Source of the DNA: Zizania palustris
Lineage: Eukaryota > Streptophyta > Magnoliopsida > Poales > Poaceae
DNA: 64,000 nt
Reading direction: 5' to 3'
NCBI GenBank assembly: GCA_019279435.1
Contig: JAAALK010000289.1
Location: 88,009,023 to 88,073,022 of the forward strand
Each line of letters begins with the position of its first letter. Position 1 is the stretch's first letter. The notes under the pieces were generated by a model. It had not been told where the DNA came from and ran no database searches. It worked only from the letters and a program-made list of their open reading frames with translations. Positions 54,026-64,000 of this stretch are shown one piece after another. A program made the position numbers and the translations under genes.

Positions 54026-56606
54026 CTAAGGCTCCTCAAGTCGCCGCCAAGCTCCGCGGACGCCGGCCAGAGGCGTCACCAAGTGTTGGCCTCCGAAGGC
54101 CATAGGGGTCGCCGAGGTTGCTGCTTCAAGGTGGTTGCACCCCGCGCCGTGAAGCATTTGCAACACCCCTTGACCCGCCACTCGGCCGGCCATCAAGACG
54201 AAGCCCTTCAAAGATTGATCTGCCGTCACAACCACCGTCTTCAAAAATGTGATGCGGTCCCCAATTGGATCCTGGCTGCCGAAGTCCGGAGCCCGACACT
54301 CGGTCCCTATTTGTTCTAGGACCTCGGTCAGGCTCGGAGTGGCTTCGTCGATGTTGCCAACGACGAAGTTCTCAAGGCAGTGAGCTCCTAGGCGAAGCTT
54401 GGAGTTCTCCTCCGCCAGCTGGGCTCCGGCATCCTTCACAGCCTGAAGCTCCGCTCGGAGCCTGTTGGTGTCCGAGGCCAAGGCTTCCCTAGCCTTGTCG
54501 GCCTCGGCCCTCGCCACCTCGGCTGAGGCTTCGTCCCGCCTTCGCTTCTCGGCTTCCACCGAGGCTTCACGTCGGAGGGCGTCCCTCTCCTCCGCCAAGC
54601 GCATCATCCGCCTGTCCGCAGAAGTTGACGCTGCAGCATTCAGTGCGAAGGCCTGAAAGAGTTCAAGAAAATCATAAGTGTTGATCGAAGACCAGAGTAC
54701 AACTCGAAGGCTGCGTAGGACTTCGCTAACCTGGGTGAGGGCTTCGTTTGTGTTGGCGAAGAGGTCAACGGGGTTCAAGTGGCCTAGTTGATCCACCAAG
54801 CTTCCTGCCTCCGCAGCTGCGCAGCCCTCGTGGAAGTCGTGGATGGCCGCCTCCGTCACGGCCCCCTTCGGCAGCAGAGGACGGAAAATTTCCTCCACCG
54901 CAACCGCCTACATAGGCTTCGGCAGAGCTGGGCTTCGGTCCGCCACCTCGACTTCCTCATCGCCTCGAGGGTCCCTTTCATCATGACCATGGCCTCCGTC
55001 TTCTTCAGACGAGGAACCGTCGGACTCCGAGCTGCTGCTGCTGCTGCCGGAGGACTCCACTGGCTTCGGTGCGGTGGGCCTCGCACTAGCATCATCTTCT
55101 GCAAAAAAGTTCAAGTCAATATCCACATATAAAAGAGAAGTATGTTTAAAGTGTTTACCTTCATCGGAGATGTCTTCGAAGGTGGAGGGGTCGATGTGTG
55201 CCCCCCAATCCTTCTGATGTGAAGCTCGCACTTCGACCTCTACGCCCGAAGCCGTCGCCGTCGAGGTCTTCGCTACCACCTTGGTAGCTGTTGACGGAGC
55301 CCTTGCTGGCTCCGCTTCTGTTTGAGGGTTCGCAACCGTTGCCTCCTCCGGAGTAGAGGCTTCCATCGCGAGGACCTCCGACCGAGCCCTCGAGGCTTCG
55401 GGCTCATCGTCGTCCCCCCTTTTCCTCTTGGAGCCGGTTGTCGAAGGTACAAGGTGGGAGAAGTCTAGCAGATCCTGGACCTCCTCGAAGCCGAGCAGGG
55501 TCCAAACCCTATTCCAGTGCTCCCAGGTCCCCACCAGAGTAAGCCGTTGGGCTTGCTCAACAGGTTTCGGGGCCCCGACAACACGCTCCGCCGCCACGAT
55601 GGCCTCGTCCGGAGTCTTCACTTCAAGAGTGGCTTCATCAAGTTTCCAAGTCAGAGAAAGTTTTTGGTGAAGTATGAAAGTGGAATGGCTTCGAAGTCTT
55701 ACCGAGGCATTCCGTTGCCACTTCGTTTAGGACCCCTCGGCCCGAAGGTTGGAAGAGACCCTCCAACCAAGAGCGTGCAAGGGGGCTGAGCCGGAGGGTG
55801 ATGAACTCCTCCGCGAGGTCCCTCATGCTCATCTTCGCGGCCACCCTCCGGAGGAGCGAGATCCTCGAGCGAAGGGTGTCGGGGCTGGTCTTCACCACAC
55901 CTTCGCGCCGGTAAGAGATAAGTGCATTGGTACTCCGAAGGGGAGAGTTCACGCCGATGGAGGCATAGAACCACTCTTGATCCCACCTCGAGTACCATTT
56001 GATGTTGGCGGCCCTCGCCAGGAAGGCATCTTGGTACTCCTTCCGAAGCTAGAAGTTGGCGCTTCCGAAGGCCAAAGCCCTCTTGACGTGGTCTGCACCC
56101 TCCCTCGGCTTGGGTTGGCAGTTGGCATCGTGGAGGGCGATAAAGATGTCAGCACGGCACTCGTAGCCTTCGGCCCTCATGGCCCATTCAAACACGGTAA
56201 GCCTCGCCACGGCGTTCGGTGAGAGTTGAGGAAGCTCGAGGTTGTAAGCCTTCAAGACTTCAGTCAGCATCCCCACTTCTGGCAATCTAAGGCCGGCTTC
56301 GAAGAAGGCCTCGAACAGCACTAATTCATCAGCCCGAGGCCTCGGTATGGCCTCCGACTTCTCCGGCACTCGAAGTTGAATCTTCGACGCGATCTTTCCC
56401 GCGCAGGCCCTTCGGACAAACTCCTCTGTCGAGATTGAAGCCCTCATCTCCAGTGTTTGCTCGAACTTGTCGGAGGGCGATCGAAGATCCTTTGGCCCCA
56501 ACCGCCTCGGTGCAGGCTTCGCTGCCGCTGCTACTACTGCCTACGCTTGGGCAGAGCTCGAGCTCGAGCCCAAGGCCAAAGCCTTCGAAGCAACCTTTTT
56601 CGGCAT
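54026..56606 (-). pseudogene. Antisense gene with putative gypsy-type transposon domain, four exons, three TAG stops
   Basis: ATG at 56606 opens MPKKVASKALALGSSSSSAQ. Exon 1 runs to 55703, exon 2 is 55632-55159, exon 3 is 55098-54731 and exon 4 is 54652-54026. The introns (55702-55633, 55158-55099, 54730-54653; 70, 60 and 78 bp) all start GT, end AG, and keep the frame. Exon 1 contains RVPEKSEAIPRPRADELVLF and LPQLSPNAVARLTVFEWAM. This matches the domain called putative gypsy type transposon (Transposase_28 in Pfam, from memory), seen in many grass element proteins. Exon 2 has a KRKRGDDDE basic patch and an acidic Ser-rich tail; exon 4 has a long Ala/Glu/Arg coiled coil. Three in-frame TAGs (near 56541, 56049 and 54910) are the only breaks I see. 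Its function is unknown. Confidence 0.75.
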
Positions 56607-56768
56607 TTCTGTGGAGCTTCAGAGTGAAGGGTGCTAAAGCTTGCGAAGGGCTGTAAAGCTTGCGAAGGGCGCTTCGCGCGAAGCTAAAGAGGAGAAGAGA
56701 GCGAAGGATGCAAGGCGCTGAGAAGAAAGCGAATGAGAGGCGTGCCGAAGCCGTGTGTGGTAAACCCC

Positions 56769-56776
56769 TATTTATA
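56769..56776 (-). promoter_or_regulatory. TATA box of the antisense gene
   Basis: Minus-strand TATAAATA (context CCTATAAATAGGGG) lies 163 bp upstream of the antisense ATG at 56606. It is inside the internal region, not in an LTR, so the gene seems to have its own promoter. Confidence 0.72.
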
Positions 56777-57055
56777 GGCGGTAAAAAGCCCGATGGTTCG
56801 CGTGCTGAAGCCACTAACAGGTGGGCCTCCAGCGAAGCTGAAGTGACCCCTCGCACTGTAACGATCAATTTTATAGCCGTTGTGGAGTCAATTTATCTCC
56901 CCGAGGTCATTCTGACAGCTGACGCAGGCAATTATTACCTGCACATTTCGAAGCCACCTTCGGTCTAAGCTCTGAAGGCCTGTTTTCTTTGAAGTTGTAA
57001 TTTTTACTGTCATTTGTCCCAAGGGCGCACACACCCCTTCGTTCTAAAGGCCTGC

Positions 57056-57067
57056 AAGCGAGGGGCT
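57056..57067 (+). other. Polypurine tract of the non-autonomous element
   Basis: AAGCGAGGGGCT lies directly ahead of the right LTR (57070). It is short and imperfect but at the required place. Confidence 0.6.
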
Positions 57068-57069
57068 AC

Positions 57070-57836
57070 TGTTGGGGGAATAAGTTTTCCCTTGAATAGG
57101 GGCCAAATGACGTCAGCCTCCGACAACCTTTGGCCCGGAGCCCAACACTGTTGAAGCATGTTCCTTTCAGAAGAAGTTGTTTCCAAGTCCCAAGGTTCAC
57201 TTCGAAGCCCTCTAGAGCGAGGCCTCTCAACCCCTTCGGAGCCCTACGGAGCGAAGCCCTCAAGATCTCGTTGAAGTTTGCCAGAAGCTAAGTCTCAGGC
57301 TAGTTTCGGAGTTATCCTCCGGGCTAACTTCGGAGTTAACCTTCGGACCTTGTTCGGAGTTAACCTTCGAGCTCCTTTCGGAGCCCCTTAGAGCCAGTCT
57401 CCGGACCCTTTCCAGCCAATTCAGAGCTAAGTCTCCGAGAACCCAATCAGGAAGTGACGTTAATCTGACATGTCTATGAAGTTGTAAACACTTTGTACAG
57501 TAGCTAGCTCCCTTTTCCCTTTTTGCTCCTATGAGCCTATGACTTATAGAGGGCATTTTGGTCTTTTACTTTGGCCTGCGTTCCTATAAAAGCAGGGCCA
57601 AGCCCTTATAACAGGTTAGCTTCTCCAGGACCATGAAACCCTAGAACTCAATACACCACACCGAGGCATACCATGCCAAATCCATCACAAACTGGACGTA
57701 GGGCTATTATCCCCTAGGGGAGGTCCGAACCAGTATAAATATTTTCTCCCTTTTGAGAGAACTCTTCGAGGTTCATTTTACACACCATATACACACATAC
57801 AAAACCTGTGTTGTAGCTAACACAATGGCTACAACA
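57070..57836 (+). repeat. Right LTR of the non-autonomous element
   Basis: TGTTGGGGGAATAAG to GGCTACAACA; TATA box at 57595-57602. It lacks a segment of about 180 bp present in the left LTR and is otherwise closely similar. Confidence 0.93.
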
Positions 57837-57841
57837 TAGGG

Positions 57842-58335
57842 CATGTCATATCTTTCAGAGGGATAGCCGTGGACCCGACCACCATGGAAGCAGTAACAAA
57901 CTGGTTACAGCCCAAGAGTGTATCAGATATCCCGATTTTTCTAGGATTGGCCTGGTATTACCGACGCTTCATAAAAATTTTTCCAAGATCGCCAAGCCCA
58001 TGAATAGATTGTTACAGAAGGAAGTAAAGTTCGAATGGACTCCAGCCTATGAGGATAGCTTCCAGACCATCAAGAAGAGACTCGTATCAGCCCTAGTGTT
58101 GACACTGCCAGACATCCGTATAGACTTCCATGTCTACTTTGATGCCTCTCGCTTGGGACTAGGGTGTGTTCTCATGCAATGCGGGAAGGTGGTATCATAC
58201 GTCTCACGACAATTGAGACCGCACGAGCTGAACTACCCCACACATGACTTATAATTGGCTGCAGTACTGCACGTGCTGAAAATATGGTGGCATTACCTTG
58301 TGGGTAACAGGTGTGAAGTCTTCACCGACCATAAG
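57842..58335 (+). pseudogene. pol: Chromovirus RT C-terminus and RNase H start, broken
   Basis: Continues the RT interrupted at 51212: GIAVDPTTMEAVTNW, LGLAWYYRRFIKIF, then a 1-bp shift in an A/T run near 57975. The open frame 58000-58254 has FEWTPAYEDSFQTIKKRL and the RNase H start VYFDASRLGLGCVLMQCGKVVSYVSRQLRPHELNYPTHDL, ending in TAA before LAAVLHVLKIWWHYLVGNRCEVFTDHK. The sequence is cut at 58335 by a Copia LTR. Integrase and chromodomain are not in the window, so the chromovirus label rests on RT/gag similarity. Confidence 0.87.
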
Positions 58336-59070
58336 TGAGAAACCAAGTTGAATTATGCCTTCGTTTCAAGTCTGTGATGAGGAATTCACAAGCTCCCTTA
58401 TGGGCGAAGGGGTCCCTCCGAAGGGGTTCGAAGGTATTTACCGAAGGGTTCGGTGGTTGCTGACTGCAGTTGTGCAGCGGAGTGTGTCTATTAGAGGGGT
58501 CTGGCAGAACACGATGACATGTGTGTACCGAAGGGCTCGGTACTTTGGGCGGTTCACCGGAGTGTGTACCGAAGGTTATTTACCAGAGAGGTCTCTGTGG
58601 TAGTGAAAGCACTTGTTTGCTTGTCGGTGGTGCGCAGGTGACTTCGGAGGCGACAGATGATTTGCAGCGAGTGAACCTGGGTCAAGCGGGAGGCTTGGTG
58701 CCAGGAGAGCATGGAGCTCAGTCACGAAGGCTGTGTGGAGTCGAGGTCGGTCCTCGAGACAAGGTGCGCTAGGTGACGGCAGAAAGTGCGGAAAGTGGCT
58801 CCGGCTAAAGGTACCCTGAGGAAAAGTCCTCGGAGGCGAGGCACTTCGAAGGATGCTCCGGAAGGAGTGATTTCAGAGTATGGTGGATGAAGTCCTCAAC
58901 ATTGAGGCAAGGCATTCGAAGTGTGCTCTAGAAGGAGGCACTCGAAGGGACACCTAACGAAGGTATCAGAAGTCAAGGTGCATTGAAGGCATAGTCCAGA
59001 TTAGGGCCTTTGTAGAAGTGTGCTCGGGGCTGAGACACTGCGAAGGGGTGCTTATGGATATGCTTCATGC
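58336..59070 (+). repeat. First 735 bp of a Sirevirus-like Copia LTR, interrupted
   Basis: Starts TGAGAAACCAAG right after the chromovirus RNase H fragment. It aligns with the minus-strand solo LTR 16324-18547 (shared words CGAAGGGGTCCCTCCGAAGG and CGGTACTTTGGGCGG) up to TGCTTCATGC, where that LTR continues differently. At 59071 a new TG LTR start appears, so this LTR seems to be interrupted by another related element. The candidate TSD is CATGC (59066-59070); its partner is outside the window. Confidence 0.8.
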
Positions 59071-61420
59071 TGTGAAACCAAGTGTGGTTTCGGTCTGGAT
59101 GATGAATGATTGACAAGGTTGAGTGGTTGTGCGATGGTGTGTTGGTTGAGTGCATCTAGGGGTTCGATGTAAAGTTGAGGAGTGTTTGAGCCGAGGGTTT
59201 CGGCGGTACGTCACATTCTTGTTTTGGCTTGTCTTGTATGTGTAGGGTGGATATGTTGACCAACTGTCGATGGCGGGTGATCGAGGGTCGAGCGGGGAGC
59301 TTTATGCCGGAGGATCAGGGAGGCCGGGCGAAGTTGGAGAAGATCTCAAGAGTGCACGAAGAGACGAGCATGACTTGGACGGACGGCTGACTGCGATGGT
59401 GTGACGACCAGGTTTGCGAGAGGGAGGCCAGGACAAGAATTCAGGCGGCTTGAGGGATCGAGAGCGGAAGTGGCTTGCTGGCGCTCGGAGTCGGGAAGCG
59501 GTGTCACGAGTCGATAGGTTGAGAGGCTTTGTCGGTTTTTGCTGAAAACCGTCGCATATCTAGTTTTGTTAATTTTAATAGTTTAGAGTCTTTTTACTTT
59601 GAGTCCATGTGTAATAAAAGGTTGTGAGTCTAGAGTTAGTGTACTCCTTTAGTATATTTTTTTCAGAATTTTCTAGTTCTAAAAATATATATTACAAGGA
59701 ATAGGACTTTTGTGTAATTTTCAATTCTAGAGGGTTCTTTTTAGAAAATACCCCCATGGTTGACCTATAAATACGGGACCATATCCATGGGCAGGTGGAG
59801 GACTTTTGGTTGTTCATTTGGACGAACCAAAATATCAAATACATCAAAATTGTTGCTGCTTTTGCTGATTTGTTTCATTCGTGCGTTCCTCTTCGAAAAC
59901 CTACAAAATCTACACTACTGCGCTGGATAGAGTTTCCTGGGCGTAGGTATGAATCTGAACTGAGACCGATTTTGTTCAGCAATTTCTGGTGAATCTAGTG
60001 CAGAAGTTGATATTGATGTTTATACATATTTTGTTGTGCATAATTTGAATGATCCATTTTTGAAAGTTGCAAGTGATTTATGTGATTCCTTCTTGATTCT
60101 TTTGCTGATCAAACAAGGCATCACAGTTATAGAATTTAACTCTGGCTGAAATGGTTAAGTGTTTGTGTAGCCCTCTACATGTTTGATGAATTGTTGCTTC
60201 AACTTTTCATTAGCATCTTGGCTGATTCTTGGATTGTTTCTTGAGTAATATCATGGTTGAAGGGATTGAAAGGTATTCCATAACTCTTTTTGCAGAAATT
60301 GAGAATTAATCCATTCTATCATTTTGTTTTGTTCCTGCAGAGAGTTCTGATACCAGATTAGTTTTCTTGTGAGATCACTTCTGAATATGATTTTTGAGCA
60401 GTTTTTGTGCTGATTTTGGATCTGAGTTCTTCATAGCTTTTGATGTTCAAGTTTCTAGGGTTCCATTTGTGAAGTTCTCCAAAGTTTTTGATCACTTTTG
60501 CATGTATTTTTCTGTTCAACAAAGTGATTAAGTAATTCTGAAAACTTGAGATTTCAGCTTAATACAGTTCTTTGTTTTAAGTCTGGATTCAATCTTTGAG
60601 GCGATTTTTGATCTGTTTTGGTACTGCTTTTGGACCTGAGTTGTACATAACTTTTGTTTTCCAAGTTGCAAGGGTTCCATGTTTGAAATTTGCAAAAGGT
60701 TTTGACCACTGCTACATATATTTTTCTGTCCAACAATATGCTTAACTGATTCTGAAAAATTGAGATTCCACGTGAGAATTTTGGAACAGAAATTTCTGCA
60801 ATATCTGGAAGTTATACCACTGCCGGCAGACTCAGGTGATTTTCTTCAGTGTATTTTCAAAGACTCCCAATAGATTGTTTTTGTATTTGATTACCTCTCT
60901 GCTGGGTTTCTGTTGATAGAACTGATTAAGAACTGTATAGTATTTTCAATCCTCATGCACATGAAATATTTCTAGATGATTACTTTGTGATAGATTAAAT
61001 TGCTTCATGCACTTTACTTGTGGTCCTTTTGATAATATACCTATGAATGTGTGATGTTGAGTATAATTCATCTGTGAGCCTGTCTAATCTGGCTTGATCA
61101 TTGTGCTATGATTAAATATGTGTGAAACCTGTATACTTGCCATGAACATGATGAAATGCCTAAGAATTGTTGAAATATTTGGTGATTTGTTTATTTGATA
61201 TAAGAGTAGTGCTTGTGATCTCTCAAACTGTTATATCACATCATATCTGATAGGAGAGTGATAGCACTTGCTTTATTCGGGATTTTGTTGTGAAAGATTA
61301 TTGGCTTCTGTTTTTGTTCATTTTAGAGGTGCGTTGGGTGATTTGAAAATGCCATCATATTCGCGAGAATTTGTTGAGGTGTCTATTCACCCCCCCTCTA
61401 GTCGCCATTCTGATCCCACA
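59071..61420 (+). repeat. 5' LTR of a Sirevirus-like Copia element
   Basis: Starts TGTGAAACCAAGTGTGG, the same start as the solo LTR at 23385, and ends GTCGCCATTCTGATCCCACA at 61420, followed by a PBS. TATA box TATAAATA at 59766-59773. From 59800 to 61320 it is T-rich with no gene I can support. Confidence 0.87.
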
Positions 61421-61422
61421 AT

Positions 61423-61434
61423 TGGTATCAAAGC
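61423..61434 (+). other. Primer-binding site of the Copia element at 59071
   Basis: TGGTATCAAAGC differs by one base from the initiator-Met PBS TGGTATCAGAGC. Confidence 0.85.
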
Positions 61435-61486
61435 CGGTTAGATCACCAGTTTACCTTAACTGGTTTGTGATCCTTGTTTTGGTGAC

Positions 61487-63916
61487 ATGGAAAGAAACTC
61501 GAAAATACCGATGTTTGATGGTCATGACTTTGCATATTGGAAGGTGCGCATGGAGGCTTACCTTCTAAGACAAGGAAGTGCGATTTGGGATATTGTCGAT
61601 TCTCAATATGAGATTCCTGAAACTCGAACCTCAGAGTATGATAAATCAAAGTATGAGTGCAACAGCAAAGCGAGAAACATACTTTTTGTCAGCCTGAGTC
61701 GCAAAGAGTTTGACAGGGTCCAGCACCTATGAACTACGCGTGAAATTTGGACCACTTTTAGAACTTTACATGAGGGCACTACACAGATTAAGGCTAGGAG
61801 GCAAAGCACATATAATCAAGAGTACCAAATGTTTGTGCAAGGCCCTAGCGAATCTGTAGATGCTATATTTGAGTGTTTTTATGGAATTGTGAGTAATTTG
61901 CGCGCCACTGGGACTTTGGCTTACCCTGACCACGATAGGCCGATCAAACTTATCTATGCTCTTGATCATAGTATATGGGAGGTGCAGATCTCCAGTATTG
62001 AAGAGTCGGCAAGCTTTGACACTCTGACTTGCGATGAACTCTTTAGTAAGCTAAAGTCCACCGAGATTGCCAAGGCGTCTCAATCAGGAGCTAGAAAAGC
62101 TTTGTTGCCTTCGATTGCTTTGATTTCTAGTCCTGGCAGTGGCACCTCATCTGGAGGTAGTGTGTCTGTAGTTTGCGCTTTATCTAAGGGTTTTACCTTG
62201 TCTTCATTGGTCTCTATCACAAAGGAACAAGTGGACACAATGGTCGATGAAGAGCTTGCTCTTATAGTCAAAAAGTTCACTAGGTTCTACAATGATAGAA
62301 GAGATCAAAGAAGAGGAGGCTCTCGAGGGTGTTTTGAGTGTGGTGATCTTAATCATATTAAAGCAAATTGCCCAAAATTGAACTCAAAGAATGAACATGA
62401 ACTCAGACACCAGAAAAGAGACAAAAAATCCTTCTTCACCGGCAAAAGAGGGAAAGTGGCAAAAATGATGGCTAGAGCTTTTGTGGCTACACTCAGCGAC
62501 ATTGACAACACCTCGAGTGAAGAGCCAAGCTCTGATGAAGAAGAATTTTACAAGAGTAAAGAAAAGAAGGAAAAGACAAAGGACTTCAACGGCCTTTGCT
62601 TCGTGACCAATGACAAGTATAGCAGCGATGAGCCTGACTCATCTGAGGTTAGTCTATCACATGACCAATTACTTGTTCAAAATGATGAAATACATGATGC
62701 AATTATTTCACAAGATAGACTGCTTAAACTTGCAGCTAAAGAACGAAAGGAACTAAAGCTTAAAATTGAATCACTTTCCACTGAACTAGCTATTTTGAAA
62801 TCTAAGTCTGATGTTGTCGATTGTGAGTCATGTCTTACTGTTATGGATGAGCTTGCTCAGCTATGTTTTAAACATGCTCAAACTGTTGAAAAATTTGAAT
62901 TAACTAAAAAGTAGCTTTTGTTGGTGGAGTCTAGTCCCGTAGTCATTAACGAGTGCCTGAACTATCCTTTGCTTGTTGAGAGCATCAATTTGAGATATAG
63001 GCATGTTGATGAACTTAAGGCTAGATTGGAGAGTGCTGAGTGTTCTAAGGATGTGCAGCCGGCGTGTCCCACCTGCATCACCCTTAAGGACCAACTTAGC
63101 TTTGCTAGAGAGCAAGCGGAAAAATTGAAATGTGAGAATGACTACCTTCTCTCCGTAGTGGAAAAATGCACTGAAGGAAAGGGTAGGAAGGACCTGCTTT
63201 TGGCTAAAACCAAAATGTGTGCTGACAGGGCAGGGTTAGCTCTCGGGTTGGGTTACGAGAGAACCACTCCAAACACTTTGAGCAAAATTGTGTTCACTCC
63301 TCCCACTACCCTTGAGAAAGAGAGAGCCCAGTTAGACACCGATCAAAAAGCTAAGAATCCTACCCAACCGACAAAGAAATCTCTTTGTGCTTAAGATGAA
63401 CCTCCTCAGCCAAAACCCAAGAAAACTGTGAGATTTGCGCCTAAGACCCATACTCACACACCCAAGAAAGAGTATCATTGTTCTTATTGTCATCGGGTGT
63501 GTCATTTGGTTGGGTTTTGCTTTCGTCGTATTAGCGATGAGTGACGGTCTTTTGCTATGACCTTTCAGGGCATGTACTACCCATCTTTAGGTATGCATGA
63601 GTATGATTTCCACTCTTATCCTGATTTTGAGGCCCCACATGGTTTTGAGAGTGATTTTGCCCGTCGTGGTGTACACCATGCTTCATATGGTGATAGATCA
63701 TGTGTAAGAGGCTTTGATGCTCGACAGGTTGGGAGACCTCGTCGTTTTCCAGGTTCGCGCTTTATAGGTAGACCATGCACTTTTTATTATGGTTTATCTC
63801 CTGTGCATGGTCAGTCTACTACTTTGCATGGATCTCGAGTCTTGCACTGCTGGATTCCAAAACAATTTTTATCTCACCCTCTCACTGAGCATCTGAGAAA
63901 TACTAGCATGTTTTGA
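61487..63916 (+). pseudogene. gag: Sirevirus-like gag, four internal stops
   Basis: Reads MERNSKIPMFDGHDFAYWKV from ATG 61487, with the UBN2-type gag domain (FAYWKVRMEAYLL, FSKLKSTEI), a knuckle CFECGDLNHIKANC (near 62332), a Ser/Asp/Glu-rich stretch, a coiled-coil region with CxxC pairs (62650-63200), and a second knuckle CSYCHRVCHLVGFC where the third Gly position is Cys (near 63477). Stops fall at 61730 (TGA), 62912 (TAG), 63392 (TAA) and 63541 (TGA), all in one frame. It ends GRPRRFPGSRFIGRP ... WIPKQFLSHPLTEHLRNTSMF*. In related elements pol follows this point; here TTTTGAGGGGGAGC comes at once, followed by T-rich non-coding sequence. Confidence 0.87.
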
Positions 63917-64000
63917 GGGGGAGCTGTGTAGCATTGCATGAGCTTCTATCATATGAGTAATTGCTTTTACATGTACCTGCTTTATAATTCCTTTGATCTA
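63913..64000 (+). other. Purine tract and T-rich 3' region directly after gag
   Basis: TTTTGAGGGGGAGC overlaps the gag stop, and the rest to the window end resembles the post-pol non-coding region of the Sirevirus at 28750-28600 in style (ATGAGC, TGCTTT and TTTGAT words). No protease or integrase sequence is visible. It may be an element that has lost pol. Confidence 0.5.

Larger units (their letters stand above)
51213..57836 (+). mobile_element. Non-autonomous LTR retrotransposon carrying an antisense spliced gene
   Basis: A 6.6-kb element with LTRs 51213-52159 and 57070-57836, PBS at 52162-52179, a purine tract at 57056-57067 and TSD TAGGG. PBS and PPT positions set the element on the plus strand. 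No gag, protease, RT or integrase was found on either strand. The only long coding stretch is on the minus strand (56606 to about 54026, perhaps to 53452) with its own TATA box and three GT-AG introns. Antisense ORFs are described in Tat-lineage Gypsy elements (for example Grande of maize); this looks like a derivative that kept the antisense gene and lost gag-pol. It inserted into the chromovirus RT. Confidence 0.9.
59071..64000 (+). mobile_element. Sirevirus-like Copia element, gag-only as far as visible, runs off the window
   Basis: LTR 59071-61420, PBS, gag with stops, then a purine tract; the 3' LTR is beyond 64000. It is inserted in another related LTR (58336-59070), which is itself inserted in the chromovirus RNase H. 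Gag-only LTR elements are known in plants as TR-GAGs, which is a possible class for it. Confidence 0.75.

Noticed and set aside
53905..54319. Plus-strand frames opposite the antisense gene
   Set aside because: Overlap the antisense exon and read as Arg/Ser/Leu-rich complement; the minus-strand reading has splice sites and domain similarity.
58355..58603. 82-codon frame in the 58336 LTR as a gene
   Set aside because: The stretch aligns to the solo LTR at 16324-18547 in which this reading frame is not kept.

Overview
This window looks like intergenic heterochromatin of a grass (Poaceae) with a large, repeat-rich genome. Nearly all 64 kb can be assigned to LTR retrotransposons. I see no convincing host gene, rRNA, tRNA, CRISPR array or bacterial-type gene. 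The grass assignment is an inference from the element types (Tat-lineage Ty3/Gypsy with CTTCGG-rich LTRs, a Tekay-like chromovirus, Sirevirus-type Ty1/Copia); the species cannot be named from the sequence. LAYOUT LEFT: Bases 1-2105 and 12564-19450 are one old, decayed Tat-lineage Gypsy element (G0). It is split by a younger relative of the same family (G1, 2106-12563, two LTRs, target-site duplication GCATG). The 3' LTR of G0 is itself split by a solo Copia LTR on the minus strand (16324-18547, TSD CTGTA). A broken piece of a different Gypsy gag-protease region follows (19451-20717). LAYOUT RIGHT: A Tekay-like chromovirus begins with an LTR ending at 23173, a primer-binding site and an extra 5' reading frame starting at 23311. 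It continues at 47952-51212 and 57842-58335. Everything between is nested inside it: a solo Sirevirus-like LTR (23385-24277 plus 45515-47951), which contains a second Tat Gypsy (G2, 24278-45514), which contains a minus-strand Sirevirus (25685-36396). Counting the chromovirus this is four layers. A second insertion, 51213-57836 (TSD TAGGG), is a non-autonomous LTR element. It carries no recognisable pol but has a spliced gene antisense to its LTRs. A third interruption starts at 58336 with a Copia LTR that is itself interrupted at 59071 by another Copia element, whose gag runs to 63916. HOW THE PARTS WORK: The Tat elements encode gag, a proline/tryptophan repeat linker, aspartic protease, RT, two RNase H domains and integrase, all broken by stops and 1-bp indels. 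The minus-strand Sirevirus is by far the freshest: a 1066-codon pol with every catalytic motif visible, LTRs differing at only about ten sites plus a small indel by eye, a matching TSD, an initiator-Met type PBS and several polypurine tracts. Its only obvious lesion is a single-base frameshift in gag. Many stops in the older elements are TAG where a sibling copy or the family consensus has CAG, which suggests decay by deamination at methylated CHG sites.
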